Below are positions 43,331 to 51,570 of a DNA stretch of 57,672 bases, piece by piece. Numbering within the stretch: the stretch's first letter is position 1; every line of letters starts with the position of its first letter. Below the pieces are notes generated by a model that saw only the letters and a list, made by a program, of their open reading frames with translations, had not been told where the DNA came from and ran no database searches. The DNA lies in NCBI RefSeq assembly GCF_001514125.1, contig NZ_KQ948563.1, positions 1 through 57,672 on the forward strand. Reading direction: 5' to 3'. The position numbers were made by a program, and so were the translations under genes. Source of the stretch: Streptomyces longwoodensis (lineage in GTDB: Bacteria > Actinomycetota > Actinomycetes > Streptomycetales > Streptomycetaceae).

Positions 43331-44551
43331 ATGAGCGATACGACGGAGCGGACCACGCGCGTGCCCGACGAGGGGCCCATCGAGCAGCTGTCGGAGGAGG
43401 AGCGGCGCACCCGCCGGTGGGAGCGGCGCAGGAGCGCGGCCCGCAGCGCGCGCCGGGTGCTCGCGCGCTCCGGGCTGCAGGGCACGATCCGCGGGCGGCT
43501 GGCCTCGCTGGACGCCGCCGGCGAGGTGTACGACCTGGACGAGTCCGTCGACGTCTACGGCAACGGCGTCGTCGAGGCCCTGGAGCGGAAGGTCGCCGGA
43601 CTGCTCGGCACGGAGGCCGCGGCGTTCTTCCCGACCGGCACCATGGCCCAGCAGGTCGCCCTGCGCTGCTGGGCCGGGCGCTCGGGGAACCCGGCGGTCG
43701 CACTGCACGCGCTGGGCCACCCGGAGGTGCACGAACGCGATGCGTTCAGCCGGGTCAGCGGGTTGCGGCCGGTCCAGCTGACCGGGGAGCCCCGCCAGCC
43801 CACGGCCCAGGAGGTGCGGGACTGCCCCGAGCCCTTCGGGGCGCTGATGCTCGAACTCCCCCTGCGGGACGCCGGGTACCTGCTGCCGTCCTGGGAGGAG
43901 CTGAACGAGCTGGTGGAGGCGGCGCGCGAGCGCGACGCGGTGGTGCACTTCGACGGCGCGCGCCTGTGGGAGTCCACCGTCCACTTCGGCCGCCCGCTCG
44001 ACGAGATCGCGGGGCTCGCCGACAGTGTCTACGTGTCGTTCTACAAGTCCCTGGACGGCTTCGGCGGCGCCGCGCTCGCCGGGCCTGCCACGCTGGTCGA
44101 GGAGGCGAAGACCTGGCGCCACCGGTACGGCGGTCAGGTCTTCCAGCAGTTCCCCACCGCCCTGTCGGCACTCCTCGGGCTGGAGCGGGAGCTGCCGCGC
44201 CTGCCCGAGTACGTGCGCCACGCGCGCGTGGTGGCCGCCGCGCTGCGCGAGGCCCTGGCGGAGGCCGGCCTGCCGTGGTCGCGGGTGCACCCCGAGGTGC
44301 CGCACACCAACGAGTTCCAGGTGTGGCTGCCGTACGACGCCGACGTGGTCGCCGAGGCCGCGATCCGCACGGCGGAGGAGACCGGGACCCTGCTGTTCGG
44401 CCGCGCCTGGGACGGGACCGTGCCGGGGCTGGCCCGGACGGAGGTCGACGTCCGCGCCTCCGGCCTGGAGTGGAGCGCGGAGGACGTACGGGCGGCGGTC
44501 GCCGACTTCGTGGTCCGGCTGCGGGAGGAGGCCGGCCGGGTGCACGGGTAG
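43331..44551 (+). CDS. PLP-dependent threonine-aldolase/beta-eliminating lyase family protein
   Basis: A 406-aa fold-type-I PLP enzyme. An N-terminal charged helix of about 60 aa is unusual for threonine aldolases. Cofactor motifs are FPTGTMAQQVALR, VHFDGARLWES (Asp for the pyridine N) and the PLP-lysine region SFYKSLDGFGGAALAG, which differs from the usual SKGLGAP form. It may cleave L-threonine to glycine and acetaldehyde, or act on another hydroxy-amino acid. ATG 43331 is chosen; ATG 43319 is possible. Confidence 0.85.
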   Translation: MSDTTERTTRVPDEGPIEQLSEEERRTRRWERRRSAARSARRVLARSGLQGTIRGRLASLDAAGEVYDLDESVDVYGNGVVEALERKVAGLLGTEAAAFFPTGTMAQQVALRCWAGRSGNPAVALHALGHPEVHERDAFSRVSGLRPVQLTGEPRQPTAQEVRDCPEPFGALMLELPLRDAGYLLPSWEELNELVEAARERDAVVHFDGARLWESTVHFGRPLDEIAGLADSVYVSFYKSLDGFGGAALAGPATLVEEAKTWRHRYGGQVFQQFPTALSALLGLERELPRLPEYVRHARVVAAALREALAEAGLPWSRVHPEVPHTNEFQVWLPYDADVVAEAAIRTAEETGTLLFGRAWDGTVPGLARTEVDVRASGLEWSAEDVRAAVADFVVRLREEAGRVHG

Positions 44552-44593
44552 CCGGGCGGCGGCGCTGTCAGTGGTGGGGTGCACCATGGGCCC

Positions 44594-45700
44594 ATGAGCG
44601 TGAGCATCGACGTCGCGGGGCTGCGGCCGGAGAGGGTGGCCGTGGTGCCCTCGCCCCTGGCCGAGCTCGGCATGGCGCTGCACGCGCTGTCCGAGCCGGG
44701 GCACCACCCCGGGCTGCGGGGCTGGGTGACCGGGGTGAGCGCGGGGCTCGACCCGCACCTGGCCGACCGCATGTGCGAGGCGGACTTCCTGTGGCGGACG
44801 ACGTTCTCGGACCTGTTCATGCCGTTCGCCGGGCTGCCCGGCCGCAGCACGCTCCCCGGGGCCACGCTCGCCGAGGACCTGGACCTGCTGGACAAGCTGA
44901 CGGACGAGCAGTTCGTGGACGCCGCGCTGGAGTTCACCTGCGCGCTGCCGTACTGCTCGCACGGACCCGACGTGCTGGCCGACGCGAGCCTGCGGCGGCG
45001 GGCGCTGGAGCTGGCCGCGGCGCGTGGACCCCGGCAGCTGCGGTTCAGCGAGCGGCTGCTGGACGACCCGCCACGGACCAGGGCCTGGCTGCGGCAGTTC
45101 CTCCAGGACTGCGACGAGGCGTTCTTCGCCGAGGTGTGGTCCCGGCTGCGCCACCCGCTCGCGGCGGACGCCCGGCACAAGACCGAGCTGCTGCGCCGCA
45201 AGGGCCTGGGCGAGGCACTCACCGCCACGTCGCCCGCGCTCTCCCTCGACGAGGCGACCGCGCGGATCACCGTCGACAAGCTGGGCACCGGCCACTCGGC
45301 CACGGGGGACGGCGGCCTGCTGCTCGTCCCGACCAGCCTCGGCTGGCCGCACCTGAGCGTCCTGCACCGGTACGCCTGGCAACCGGTGCTGCACTACCCG
45401 GTCGGCTCCCCCGAACCGGCCGCGCCGACCCCGGTCGAGCAGCTGGCCCTGCGGATGACCGCCCTGGCCCACCCGGTCCGCATGCGCCTGTGCCGCCACC
45501 TGGCCCGCAGCGCCTACACCACGAGCGAGCTGGCACAGGCGCACGGCATGACCGCACCCGAGATATCCCGGCACCTCGGCGTTCTGAAGAAGGCGGGCCT
45601 GCTCACCACGCGCCGCCGCGGCCGCTACGTCCTGCACCAGCTGGACGTGACGGTGGTGTCCCGCCTCGGCACGGACTTCCTGGAGGGCATCCTGCGCTGA
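44594..45700 (+). CDS. ArsR-type winged-helix regulator with a long N-terminal DUF5937-like domain
   Basis: A 368-aa regulator. The first about 270 residues form an unfamiliar helical domain beginning VSIDVAGLRPERVAVVPSPLAELGMALHAL split in use (PSPLAELGMALHALS). The last about 85 residues form an ArsR HTH with ALAHPVRMRLCRHLARS and GMTAPEISRHLGVLKKAGLL, ending at RYVLHQLD. Such proteins are common single-gene regulators in Streptomyces. No metal-binding cysteines are seen at the ArsR sites. Ligand and targets are unknown. Confidence 0.88.
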   Translation: MSVSIDVAGLRPERVAVVPSPLAELGMALHALSEPGHHPGLRGWVTGVSAGLDPHLADRMCEADFLWRTTFSDLFMPFAGLPGRSTLPGATLAEDLDLLDKLTDEQFVDAALEFTCALPYCSHGPDVLADASLRRRALELAAARGPRQLRFSERLLDDPPRTRAWLRQFLQDCDEAFFAEVWSRLRHPLAADARHKTELLRRKGLGEALTATSPALSLDEATARITVDKLGTGHSATGDGGLLLVPTSLGWPHLSVLHRYAWQPVLHYPVGSPEPAAPTPVEQLALRMTALAHPVRMRLCRHLARSAYTTSELAQAHGMTAPEISRHLGVLKKAGLLTTRRRGRYVLHQLDVTVVSRLGTDFLEGILR

Positions 45701-45747
45701 GCGGCCCGGGCGGCATGCTCTGCCGAGTCGCCCCTGGCGCCCCCCGC

Positions 45748-46380
45748 TCAGTCGAACCGGATGTGCCGAAGACCCACCCGGGCCTGGCGCAGGCGCGTGC
45801 GCAGGGCCCCTTCGGTGTTCGGCGTGAGCGTCAGTCCGGCGAGCACGGCGATCCGGTCCGCGGTCCTGGGCACGGTCGAGCGGTCCGTCCACAGGTGCTC
45901 GGCGAACTCGGGCTCGCGGAGGCGCTCCAGGCAGTGGTCGAGCCGCGCGACGGCCCAACTCTCCCGGCGCAGTCCGGCGCTCCTGCCCGTGACGGCCCGC
46001 AGGAGGTGCCCGAGGTTGCGCTCGCGCAGCCGCCGCAGCACGGTCTCCCGTTCGGCAAGCAGCGTGAAGTGCCGGACGTCATGACCGAGCTCGCGGAGCC
46101 GGCCGACGGTCTCGTCGAAGCAGCGGGGATCGGTGACCGTCATGGGCGCGATCACCACACCGTCGTGCCGGCGCAGCGCCAGGTCGAGGACCTCGACGAC
46201 GCCCTGCCGCCAGGACACCAGGTCCTGGAAGTCCCCCCGCAGCCCGGGCGGGAGCATCCGGCGCAGTCCGAACCCCGGGTGCTCCGGGTCGCAGATCACG
46301 CTGCCGGGCAGCCGGCGCAGGATCTCGTGCGCGGTCTGTGTCTTGCCGCCTCCGAAGGGACCGTTGATCCACAGGAGCAT
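45748..46380 (-). CDS. TmrB-like P-loop ATPase
   Basis: A 210-aa protein with the N-terminal Walker A INGPFGGGKTQTAHE (5-19), almost the signature of Bacillus TmrB (tunicamycin resistance). It also has an acidic strand (CDPEHPGFGLRRML) and an Arg-rich lid (RRLRERNLGH). TmrB confers tunicamycin resistance at the membrane; here the substrate and any antibiotic link are unproven. TAGGGT (46392-46387) ends 7 nt before the ATG, so it is leaderless. It is convergent with the ArsR-type gene. Confidence 0.85.
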   Translation of the reverse strand: MLLWINGPFGGGKTQTAHEILRRLPGSVICDPEHPGFGLRRMLPPGLRGDFQDLVSWRQGVVEVLDLALRRHDGVVIAPMTVTDPRCFDETVGRLRELGHDVRHFTLLAERETVLRRLRERNLGHLLRAVTGRSAGLRRESWAVARLDHCLERLREPEFAEHLWTDRSTVPRTADRIAVLAGLTLTPNTEGALRTRLRQARVGLRHIRFD

Positions 46381-46515
46381 GCGCCGACCCTAGGGGACAC
46401 CGGTCACGCCCGGCCGATGTTCACCGGTCCTCCGCGCCCCCAACCCGCACCACGAGCCCGCAAACCGAGCCCGCGGACCGCGTCCCACACCGCGCCGACG
46501 GCTCCGCCGTCCCGC

Positions 46516-47193
46516 TCAGCCGTGGCCGCCGCCGCCCGCGCGGACCAGGCCCGTCTCGTAGGCCAGGACCACCACCTGGACGCGGTCGCGCAGGCCCAGC
46601 TTGGTGAGGATGCGGCCGACGTGGGTCTTCACGGTCGCCTCGGAGAGGACCAGCCGGGCCGCGATCTCGCCGTTGGACAGGCCCTGGGCGACCAGGATCA
46701 TGACCTCGCGTTCGCGTTCGGTGAGGCGCTCCAGCTCCTTGTGCTGGGGCTCCCTGCCGGTGCTCGGCAGCATCGGCGCGAACCGGTCGAGCAGCCGACG
46801 GGTGGTCGAGGGCGCGACGACCGCGTCCCCGCTGTGCACCGAGCGGATGGCGGCCAGCAGCTCGGCGGGCGGCACGTCCTTGAGCATGAACCCGGAGGCT
46901 CCGGCCTTCAGCGCTGAGAAGGCGTACTCGTCGAGGTCGAACGTGGTCAGGATCAGGACCTTCGGCGGTTCGGCCTCCGCGCAGATACGACGGGTGGTCT
47001 CCACGCCGTCCAGCTTCGGCATGCGCACGTCCATCAGCACGACGTCCACCGCGGTGGCGCTCAGCACCTGGAGGGCCTCCACGCCGTCGCCCGCCTCCGC
47101 GACGACCTCCATGTCCGGCTGGGCGGCGAGCACCATCCGGAACCCGGTGCGCAGCAGCACCTGGTCGTCGACGAGCATCACGCGGATCGTCAT
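46516..47193 (-). CDS. NarL/LuxR-family two-component response regulator
   Basis: A 225-aa regulator. The receiver has Asp-Asp at VDDQ, the phosphoacceptor in LMDVRMPKLDG (Asp near 54) and LKAGASGFMLKD. The C-terminal LuxR HTH reads LTEREREVMILVAQGLS and SEATVKTHVGRILTKL. Its RBS AGAGGA lies 5-10 nt before the ATG 47193. It is cotranscribed with the upstream histidine kinase gene, 80 nt apart, and the pair forms one system whose signal is unknown. Confidence 0.95.
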   Translation of the reverse strand: MTIRVMLVDDQVLLRTGFRMVLAAQPDMEVVAEAGDGVEALQVLSATAVDVVLMDVRMPKLDGVETTRRICAEAEPPKVLILTTFDLDEYAFSALKAGASGFMLKDVPPAELLAAIRSVHSGDAVVAPSTTRRLLDRFAPMLPSTGREPQHKELERLTEREREVMILVAQGLSNGEIAARLVLSEATVKTHVGRILTKLGLRDRVQVVVLAYETGLVRAGGGGHG

Positions 47194-47240
47194 CGGTCCT
47201 CTTCCGTCCAAAGGGGGTGAGCGAGTGGGTCGTGCAGGGC

Positions 47241-47254
47241 GTGACAGGTGTCAC
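47241..47254. promoter_or_regulatory. 14-bp palindrome between kinase and regulator genes
   Basis: GTGACAGGTGTCAC reads GTGACA, GG, TGTCAC, a near-perfect inverted repeat (centre GG) between the kinase stop and the regulator start. It may be an operator or a small RNA hairpin uncoupling the two genes. Confidence 0.45.
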
Positions 47255-47273
47255 CAGGGGGCGTGCGTCGGCG

Positions 47274-48476
47274 TCAATGCGCCGGTTTGAGCGGCAGCAG
47301 GGCGCTGATGCGGAAGCCTCCACCGGGCCGGGGCCCCGCGTCCAGGGTGCCGCCCACCATGCCCACCCGTTCCCGCATGCCGATCAGGCCGTGGCCCTGG
47401 CCGTCCGCGCCGCCCTCCTCGTACATCTCGTGCGGAGCGCCCTTGCCGTCGTCCTCGACGAGCAGGCCGAGCCCGTCGTCGAAGTAGACCAGCCGCACGC
47501 TCGCGCCCGCGTTGGGCCCGCCGTGCTTGCGGGTGTTGGTGAGCGCCTCCTGCACGATGCGGTACGCGGTCAGCTCCACGCCGCTGGGCAGCGGGCGCGG
47601 GGTGCCCTCGACCTTGAAGTCGACGGGCAGGCCGGAGCCGCGGCACTGCTCCACCAGGTCCTCTATCTGCTCCACGTCGGGCTGCGGGACGTACTCGCCG
47701 CCCTCCTGGTGCTCACCGGTGCGCAGCACGCCCAGCAGGCGGCGCATCTCGGCGAGGGCCTGGCGTCCGGTGGACGAGATCGTCTCCAGGGCCTTCTTGG
47801 CCTGGTCGGGCGCCGCGTCCAGGACGTAGGCGGCGCCGTCGGCCTGGACCACCATCACCGAGACGTTGTGCGCGACCACGTCGTGCAGCTCACGCGCGAT
47901 CCGCGCGCGTTCCGCGGCGACCGCGACCTTCGCCTGCGCCTCGCGCTCCTTCTCCAGCCGCGCCGCGCGCTCCTCGAGCTGGGCGAAGTACGCGCGCCGG
48001 GTGCGCATCGAGTCGCCGAGCACCCAGGCGAGCGCGAACGGCACCGTCTGGAAGACGACTATCGCGATGTTGCCCGGGACGCTGGCCTGGTCGTTCGGCC
48101 AGCGCAGCTGCGCCAGGGCCGCCGCCGACAGGCCCATGCCGAGCGCGAGCCGGGACGCCCAGCGGGCGCCCGTGGCGGCCACCGTGTAGACGATCACCAG
48201 CATCGCGAAGTCGGCGACCGTGGTCTCCACGTCCAGCACCAGCTGCGCGAGGCCCAGCGCGCCGGCCAGCACCAGCATCTTCTCCGGCATCCGCCGGCGC
48301 AGCGCCACGACCAGGCTGAGAAGCAGCACGATCGGGATGATCAGCGCCAGGTTGTCGGTGCCCCGGACCTCCTGGCCGGCTCCCGCGGTCACCACGGAGA
48401 GCCCGAACAGGACGACGGCCCAGAAGCCGTCGACCCCGGTCGGGTGCCTGCGGAGGAAGTCATAGAGGCGCTGCAC
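47274..48476 (-). CDS. Sensor histidine kinase (HisKA_3 type)
   Basis: A 400-aa membrane kinase. About four to five transmembrane helices (15-165) have little outside loop, so it probably senses within or at the membrane. A coiled segment leads to the HisKA_3 box RIARELHDVVAHNVSVM, whose His (HDVV) is the phosphoacceptor, and an HATPase with EALTNTRKHG and GHGLIGMRERV. TACGCT (48489-48484) ends 8 nt before GTG 48476, with no RBS. It pairs with the downstream LuxR-type regulator. Confidence 0.94.
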   Translation of the reverse strand: MQRLYDFLRRHPTGVDGFWAVVLFGLSVVTAGAGQEVRGTDNLALIIPIVLLLSLVVALRRRMPEKMLVLAGALGLAQLVLDVETTVADFAMLVIVYTVAATGARWASRLALGMGLSAAALAQLRWPNDQASVPGNIAIVVFQTVPFALAWVLGDSMRTRRAYFAQLEERAARLEKEREAQAKVAVAAERARIARELHDVVAHNVSVMVVQADGAAYVLDAAPDQAKKALETISSTGRQALAEMRRLLGVLRTGEHQEGGEYVPQPDVEQIEDLVEQCRGSGLPVDFKVEGTPRPLPSGVELTAYRIVQEALTNTRKHGGPNAGASVRLVYFDDGLGLLVEDDGKGAPHEMYEEGGADGQGHGLIGMRERVGMVGGTLDAGPRPGGGFRISALLPLKPAH

Positions 48477-48636
48477 GTAACCCAGCGTAGGGAAGTGAGA
48501 TGCGTGCAGGGGTCAACCGGAGGGCCGATCCGCACCCGACGCGCGTACTCCCCAAGGTGGAGGCAGTGATCATCGGTGCCCCTAGGCTGACCGGACGGGC
48601 CCGCGGACGCCGGGCGACAGCGGCGGCGCGACGCAC

Positions 48637-48676
48637 AGCACAGCACAGCACGGCACGGCGCGGCACGGCACGGCAC
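48637..48676 (+). repeat. Eight tandem 5-bp repeats (RGCAC) upstream of the methyltransferase
   Basis: AGCAC x3, then GGCAC, GGCGC, GGCAC x3, with no gaps, in the 235-bp spacer between the histidine kinase and methyltransferase genes. A pentanucleotide repeat 36-75 bases before the start codon can slip and alter spacing. Confidence 0.8.
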
Positions 48677-48711
48677 GACGGATCACACGGCACGGACGGG
48701 AGGGCACGCGC

Positions 48712-49830
48712 GTGAAGAGCCACGGCGGGGACGACGACGATCACGGCACGGGCGGCCACGGCACGGGGGCCGACAGCCAAGACGCGGGCGACGACGGCGG
48801 CGACGGCGACACCTGGCGCGGCTGGCGTACGGCCGCACAGAGCGCCCTGTACGGCCCCCAGGGCTTCTACCGGCGGCCCGAGGGCCCCGCGGGCCACTTC
48901 CGTACGTCGGTGCACGCCTCGCCGCTGTTCGCGGGCGCCGTGGCCCGGCTGCTGTGCCGGGTCGACGAAGCGCTGGGCCGGCCCGCCGCGCTGGACTTCG
49001 TCGACGTGGGCGCGGGCCGGGGCGAGCTGGTCACCGGCGTGCTCACCGCGCTCCCCGCCGAGGTGGCCGCCCGCACGCGCGCGTACGCCGTCGAGCTGGC
49101 CGACCGCCCGGCCGGGCTGGACCCCCGGGTGGAGTGGCGCGCGGACCTGCCGGAGGGCGTCACCGGACTGCTGTTCGCCAACGAGTGGCTGGACAACGTG
49201 CCCGTCGACGTCGCCGAGGCGGACGCCACCGGCGTGCCCCGCCTGGTCCTGGTCCGTGACGACGGCGCCGAACGCCTCGGGGAGCCCGTGGCCGGGGCGC
49301 AGGCGCGGTGGCTCGACCGCTGGTGGCCGCTGCCCGCCGAGGAGGGCACGCGCGCGGAGATCGGGCTGCCCCGGGACGCCGCGTGGGCCTCGGCCGTGGC
49401 CGCCGTGCGGCGGGGGCTCGCGGTGGCCGTGGACTACGCCCACACGCGCTCCACGCGCCCCCCGTTCGGCACGCTCACCGGTTTCCGCGAGGGCCGCGAG
49501 ACGCCCCCGGTGCCGGACGGCTCCTGCGACATCACGGCCCACGTGGCCCTGGACGCGTGCGCGGAGGCGGCCCGAACGGCGACGCCGGCAGCCGCAGCGG
49601 CGGACGCGCGTGCGACCGCCCCCCTCCTCCTCACCCAGCGCGCCGCCCTGCGCGCCCTCGGCGTCACCGGCACGCGCCCCCCGCTCGCGCTCGCCTCCAC
49701 GGACCCCGCGGGCTACGTCCGCGCCCTCGCGGGCGCCGGCGAGGCCGCCGAACTCACGGCGCCCGGCGGACTGGGCGACTTCGGCTGGCTGCTGCACCCG
49801 GTGGGCGTCCCGGACCCGCTGGCCGGGTGA
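48712..49830 (+). CDS. SAM-dependent methyltransferase of the MidA/NDUFAF7 type
   Basis: A 372-aa protein. An Asp/Gly/His-rich tail (about 1-33) precedes the MidA-like fold: TAAQSALYGPQGFYRRP, HFRTSVHASPLF, the SAM motif FVDVGAGRGELV (about 95-106) and FANEWLDNVPVDV. The middle and C-terminal parts include VDYAHTRSTRP and LHPVG. In mitochondria NDUFAF7 methylates an arginine in NDUFS2, the NuoD homologue, during complex I assembly. Here the convergent next gene is a nuoD. GTG 48712 has GGGAGGG upstream. Confidence 0.88.
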   Translation: MKSHGGDDDDHGTGGHGTGADSQDAGDDGGDGDTWRGWRTAAQSALYGPQGFYRRPEGPAGHFRTSVHASPLFAGAVARLLCRVDEALGRPAALDFVDVGAGRGELVTGVLTALPAEVAARTRAYAVELADRPAGLDPRVEWRADLPEGVTGLLFANEWLDNVPVDVAEADATGVPRLVLVRDDGAERLGEPVAGAQARWLDRWWPLPAEEGTRAEIGLPRDAAWASAVAAVRRGLAVAVDYAHTRSTRPPFGTLTGFREGRETPPVPDGSCDITAHVALDACAEAARTATPAAAAADARATAPLLLTQRAALRALGVTGTRPPLALASTDPAGYVRALAGAGEAAELTAPGGLGDFGWLLHPVGVPDPLAG

Positions 49831-49866
49831 GCGCTCGGCGCCCTGCGTGCGCTCGGCGCCCTGCGT
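49831..49866. repeat. 18-bp tandem duplication between the methyltransferase and nuoD
   Basis: GCGCTCGGCGCCCTGCGT occurs twice head to tail with no mismatch (49831-49848, 49849-49866), starting right after the methyltransferase stop. It can fold partly on itself and fills most of the convergent spacer. Confidence 0.85.
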
Positions 49867-49874
49867 GGCGCCAC

Positions 49875-51026
49875 CTACTTGTCGATGTCCCCCACCACGA
49901 AGAACATCGACCCCAGGATCGCCACCATGTCGGCCACCAGCGTCCCCGGCAGCAGCTCGGTGAGCACCTGGATGTTGTTGTACGACGCCGAGCGCAGCTT
50001 GAGCCGGTACGGGGTCTTGTCGCCCTTGCTGACCAGGTAGTAGCCGTTGATCCCGAGGGGGTTCTCGGTCCACGCGTACGTGTGCCCCTCGGGCGCCTTC
50101 AGGACCTTCGGCAGCCGCTGGTTGATCGGCCCCGGCGGCAGCTGCGCGAGCCGGTCCAGACAGGCGTCCGCGAGGTCGAGGGCGTTGTGCGTCTGGGCCA
50201 GCAGCACCTCGAACCGGGCCAGGCAGTCGCCCTCGCTGCGGGTGACGACCCGCAGGGTGTCCTGGAGCTCCCCGTAGGCGAGGTACGGCTCGTCGCGGCG
50301 CAGGTCGAAGTCGACGCCCGAGGCACGCGCGATGGGCCCGCTCACGCCGTACGCGTGGACGGCCTCCGGCGCGAGCGCGCCCACGCCCCGGGTGCGCCCG
50401 CGGAAGATCTCGTTGCCGAGCACCAGGTCGTCGTAGACGTCCATGCGGGAGCGGACGGCGGCGACGGCGGCCCGGGCGCGCGTCGTCCAGCCGGCCGGCA
50501 GGTCCTCCTTGAGGCCGCCGACGCGGTTGAACATGTAGTGGATGCGGCCGCCGGAGACCTCCTCCATGACGTTCTGCAGCACCTCGCGCTCGCGGAACGC
50601 GTGGAACATCGGCGTGATGCCGCCCAGTTCCAGCGGGTACGACCCGAGGAACATCAGGTGGTTGAGCACCCGGTTCAGCTCGGCGAGCAGCGTGCGCGTC
50701 CACACCGCCCGCTCGGGCACCTCCATGCCGAGCATCCGCTCCACGGCGAGGACCACGCCCAGCTCGTTGGAGAACGCCGACAGCCAGTCGTGGCGGTTGG
50801 CCAGCATGATGATCTGACGGTAGTCGCGCGCCTCGAAGAGCTTCTCCGCGCCCCGGTGCATGTAGCCGATCACCGGTTCCGCGCGCGTGATGCGCTCGCC
50901 GTCCAGCAGCAGCCGCAGCCGCAGCACCCCGTGCGTGGACGGGTGCTGGGGTCCGATGTTGAGCACCATGTCGGTGCTCTCCGCGGCACCGCCGATCCCG
51001 ACCGTGGTCTCCGTCGTAGGAGTCAT
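49875..51026 (-). CDS. nuoD: Orphan NADH-quinone oxidoreductase subunit D
   Basis: A 383-aa 49-kDa-type subunit that forms part of the quinone-binding site. NIGPQHPSTHGVLRL, EPVIGYMHRGAEKL and the C-terminal GDIDK (ends at FFVVGDIDK) are conserved. No nuoC, nuoE or other nuo gene adjoins it, unlike the main 14-gene operon; it is a second copy (nuoD2 type) of the sort S. coelicolor also has. The N-terminal extension on the longer ORF is spurious; ATG 51026 starts MTPTTETT. It is convergent with the MidA-like gene and divergent from the first PH-domain gene. Confidence 0.92.
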   Translation of the reverse strand: MTPTTETTVGIGGAAESTDMVLNIGPQHPSTHGVLRLRLLLDGERITRAEPVIGYMHRGAEKLFEARDYRQIIMLANRHDWLSAFSNELGVVLAVERMLGMEVPERAVWTRTLLAELNRVLNHLMFLGSYPLELGGITPMFHAFREREVLQNVMEEVSGGRIHYMFNRVGGLKEDLPAGWTTRARAAVAAVRSRMDVYDDLVLGNEIFRGRTRGVGALAPEAVHAYGVSGPIARASGVDFDLRRDEPYLAYGELQDTLRVVTRSEGDCLARFEVLLAQTHNALDLADACLDRLAQLPPGPINQRLPKVLKAPEGHTYAWTENPLGINGYYLVSKGDKTPYRLKLRSASYNNIQVLTELLPGTLVADMVAILGSMFFVVGDIDK

Positions 51027-51057
51027 GGACCCAGTCTCCCCTACGTACGCTGGCCGC

Positions 51058-51570
51058 ATGGAGACGGGGAGCCCACGGGACGTGGACACCGAGGACGCGG
51101 TGGGGGACGGACCGGCGTGGACCGGTCTGCCGCCGGGACTGCTGCGGATGCGCCGGCTGCTGCTGGCGGTGTGGCTGGTGCCGGCCGCCCTCGCCGCGGG
51201 GCTGGTACCGGGGCTGTGCGCCGGCCCCGCGTGGGCGGCGTTCGCGCTGTTGCCGCTGGCCGCGCTGGCCTGGGGCTGGGTGCTGGTCGGGCGCAACTGG
51301 CGCTCCTGGCGGTACGCCGAGCGCGCCGACGACCTGCTGATCAGCCGCGGCGTGCTCTGGCGCGAGGAGACCGTGGTGCCCTACGGGCGCATGCAGTTGG
51401 TGGAGGTCACCTCCGGTCCGGTCGAACGGCACTTCGGGCTGGCCAGCGTGCAGCTGCACACGGCGGCCGCGGCGACCGACGCGGCCATCCCGGGACTGCA
51501 CCCGGCCGAGGCGGAGCGGCTGCGCGACCGGCTGACCGAGCTGGGCGAGGCCCGATCGGCGGGCCTGTGA
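51058..51570 (+). CDS. bPH2-domain membrane protein, YdbS type
   Basis: A 170-aa protein with a 40-residue polar N-terminus, two transmembrane helices (about 42-62 and 66-86) and a C-terminal bPH2 domain (LLISRGVLWREETVVPYGRMQLVEV split as LLISRGVLWREE and VPYGRMQLVEV). It corresponds to B. subtilis YdbS. TACGCT (51046-51051) ends 7 nt before the ATG, so it is leaderless. Its stop overlaps the following gene (GTGA), making a YdbS-YdbT pair. Such pairs have been linked with resistance to membrane-active agents, but no role is shown here. Confidence 0.87.
   Translation: METGSPRDVDTEDAVGDGPAWTGLPPGLLRMRRLLLAVWLVPAALAAGLVPGLCAGPAWAAFALLPLAALAWGWVLVGRNWRSWRYAERADDLLISRGVLWREETVVPYGRMQLVEVTSGPVERHFGLASVQLHTAAAATDAAIPGLHPAEAERLRDRLTELGEARSAGL

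Noticed and set aside
42379..46917. A 1512-aa open frame on the plus strand
   Set aside because: It runs antisense and out of frame through the pan cluster and other clear genes, with low-complexity Gly/Arg/Ala composition.
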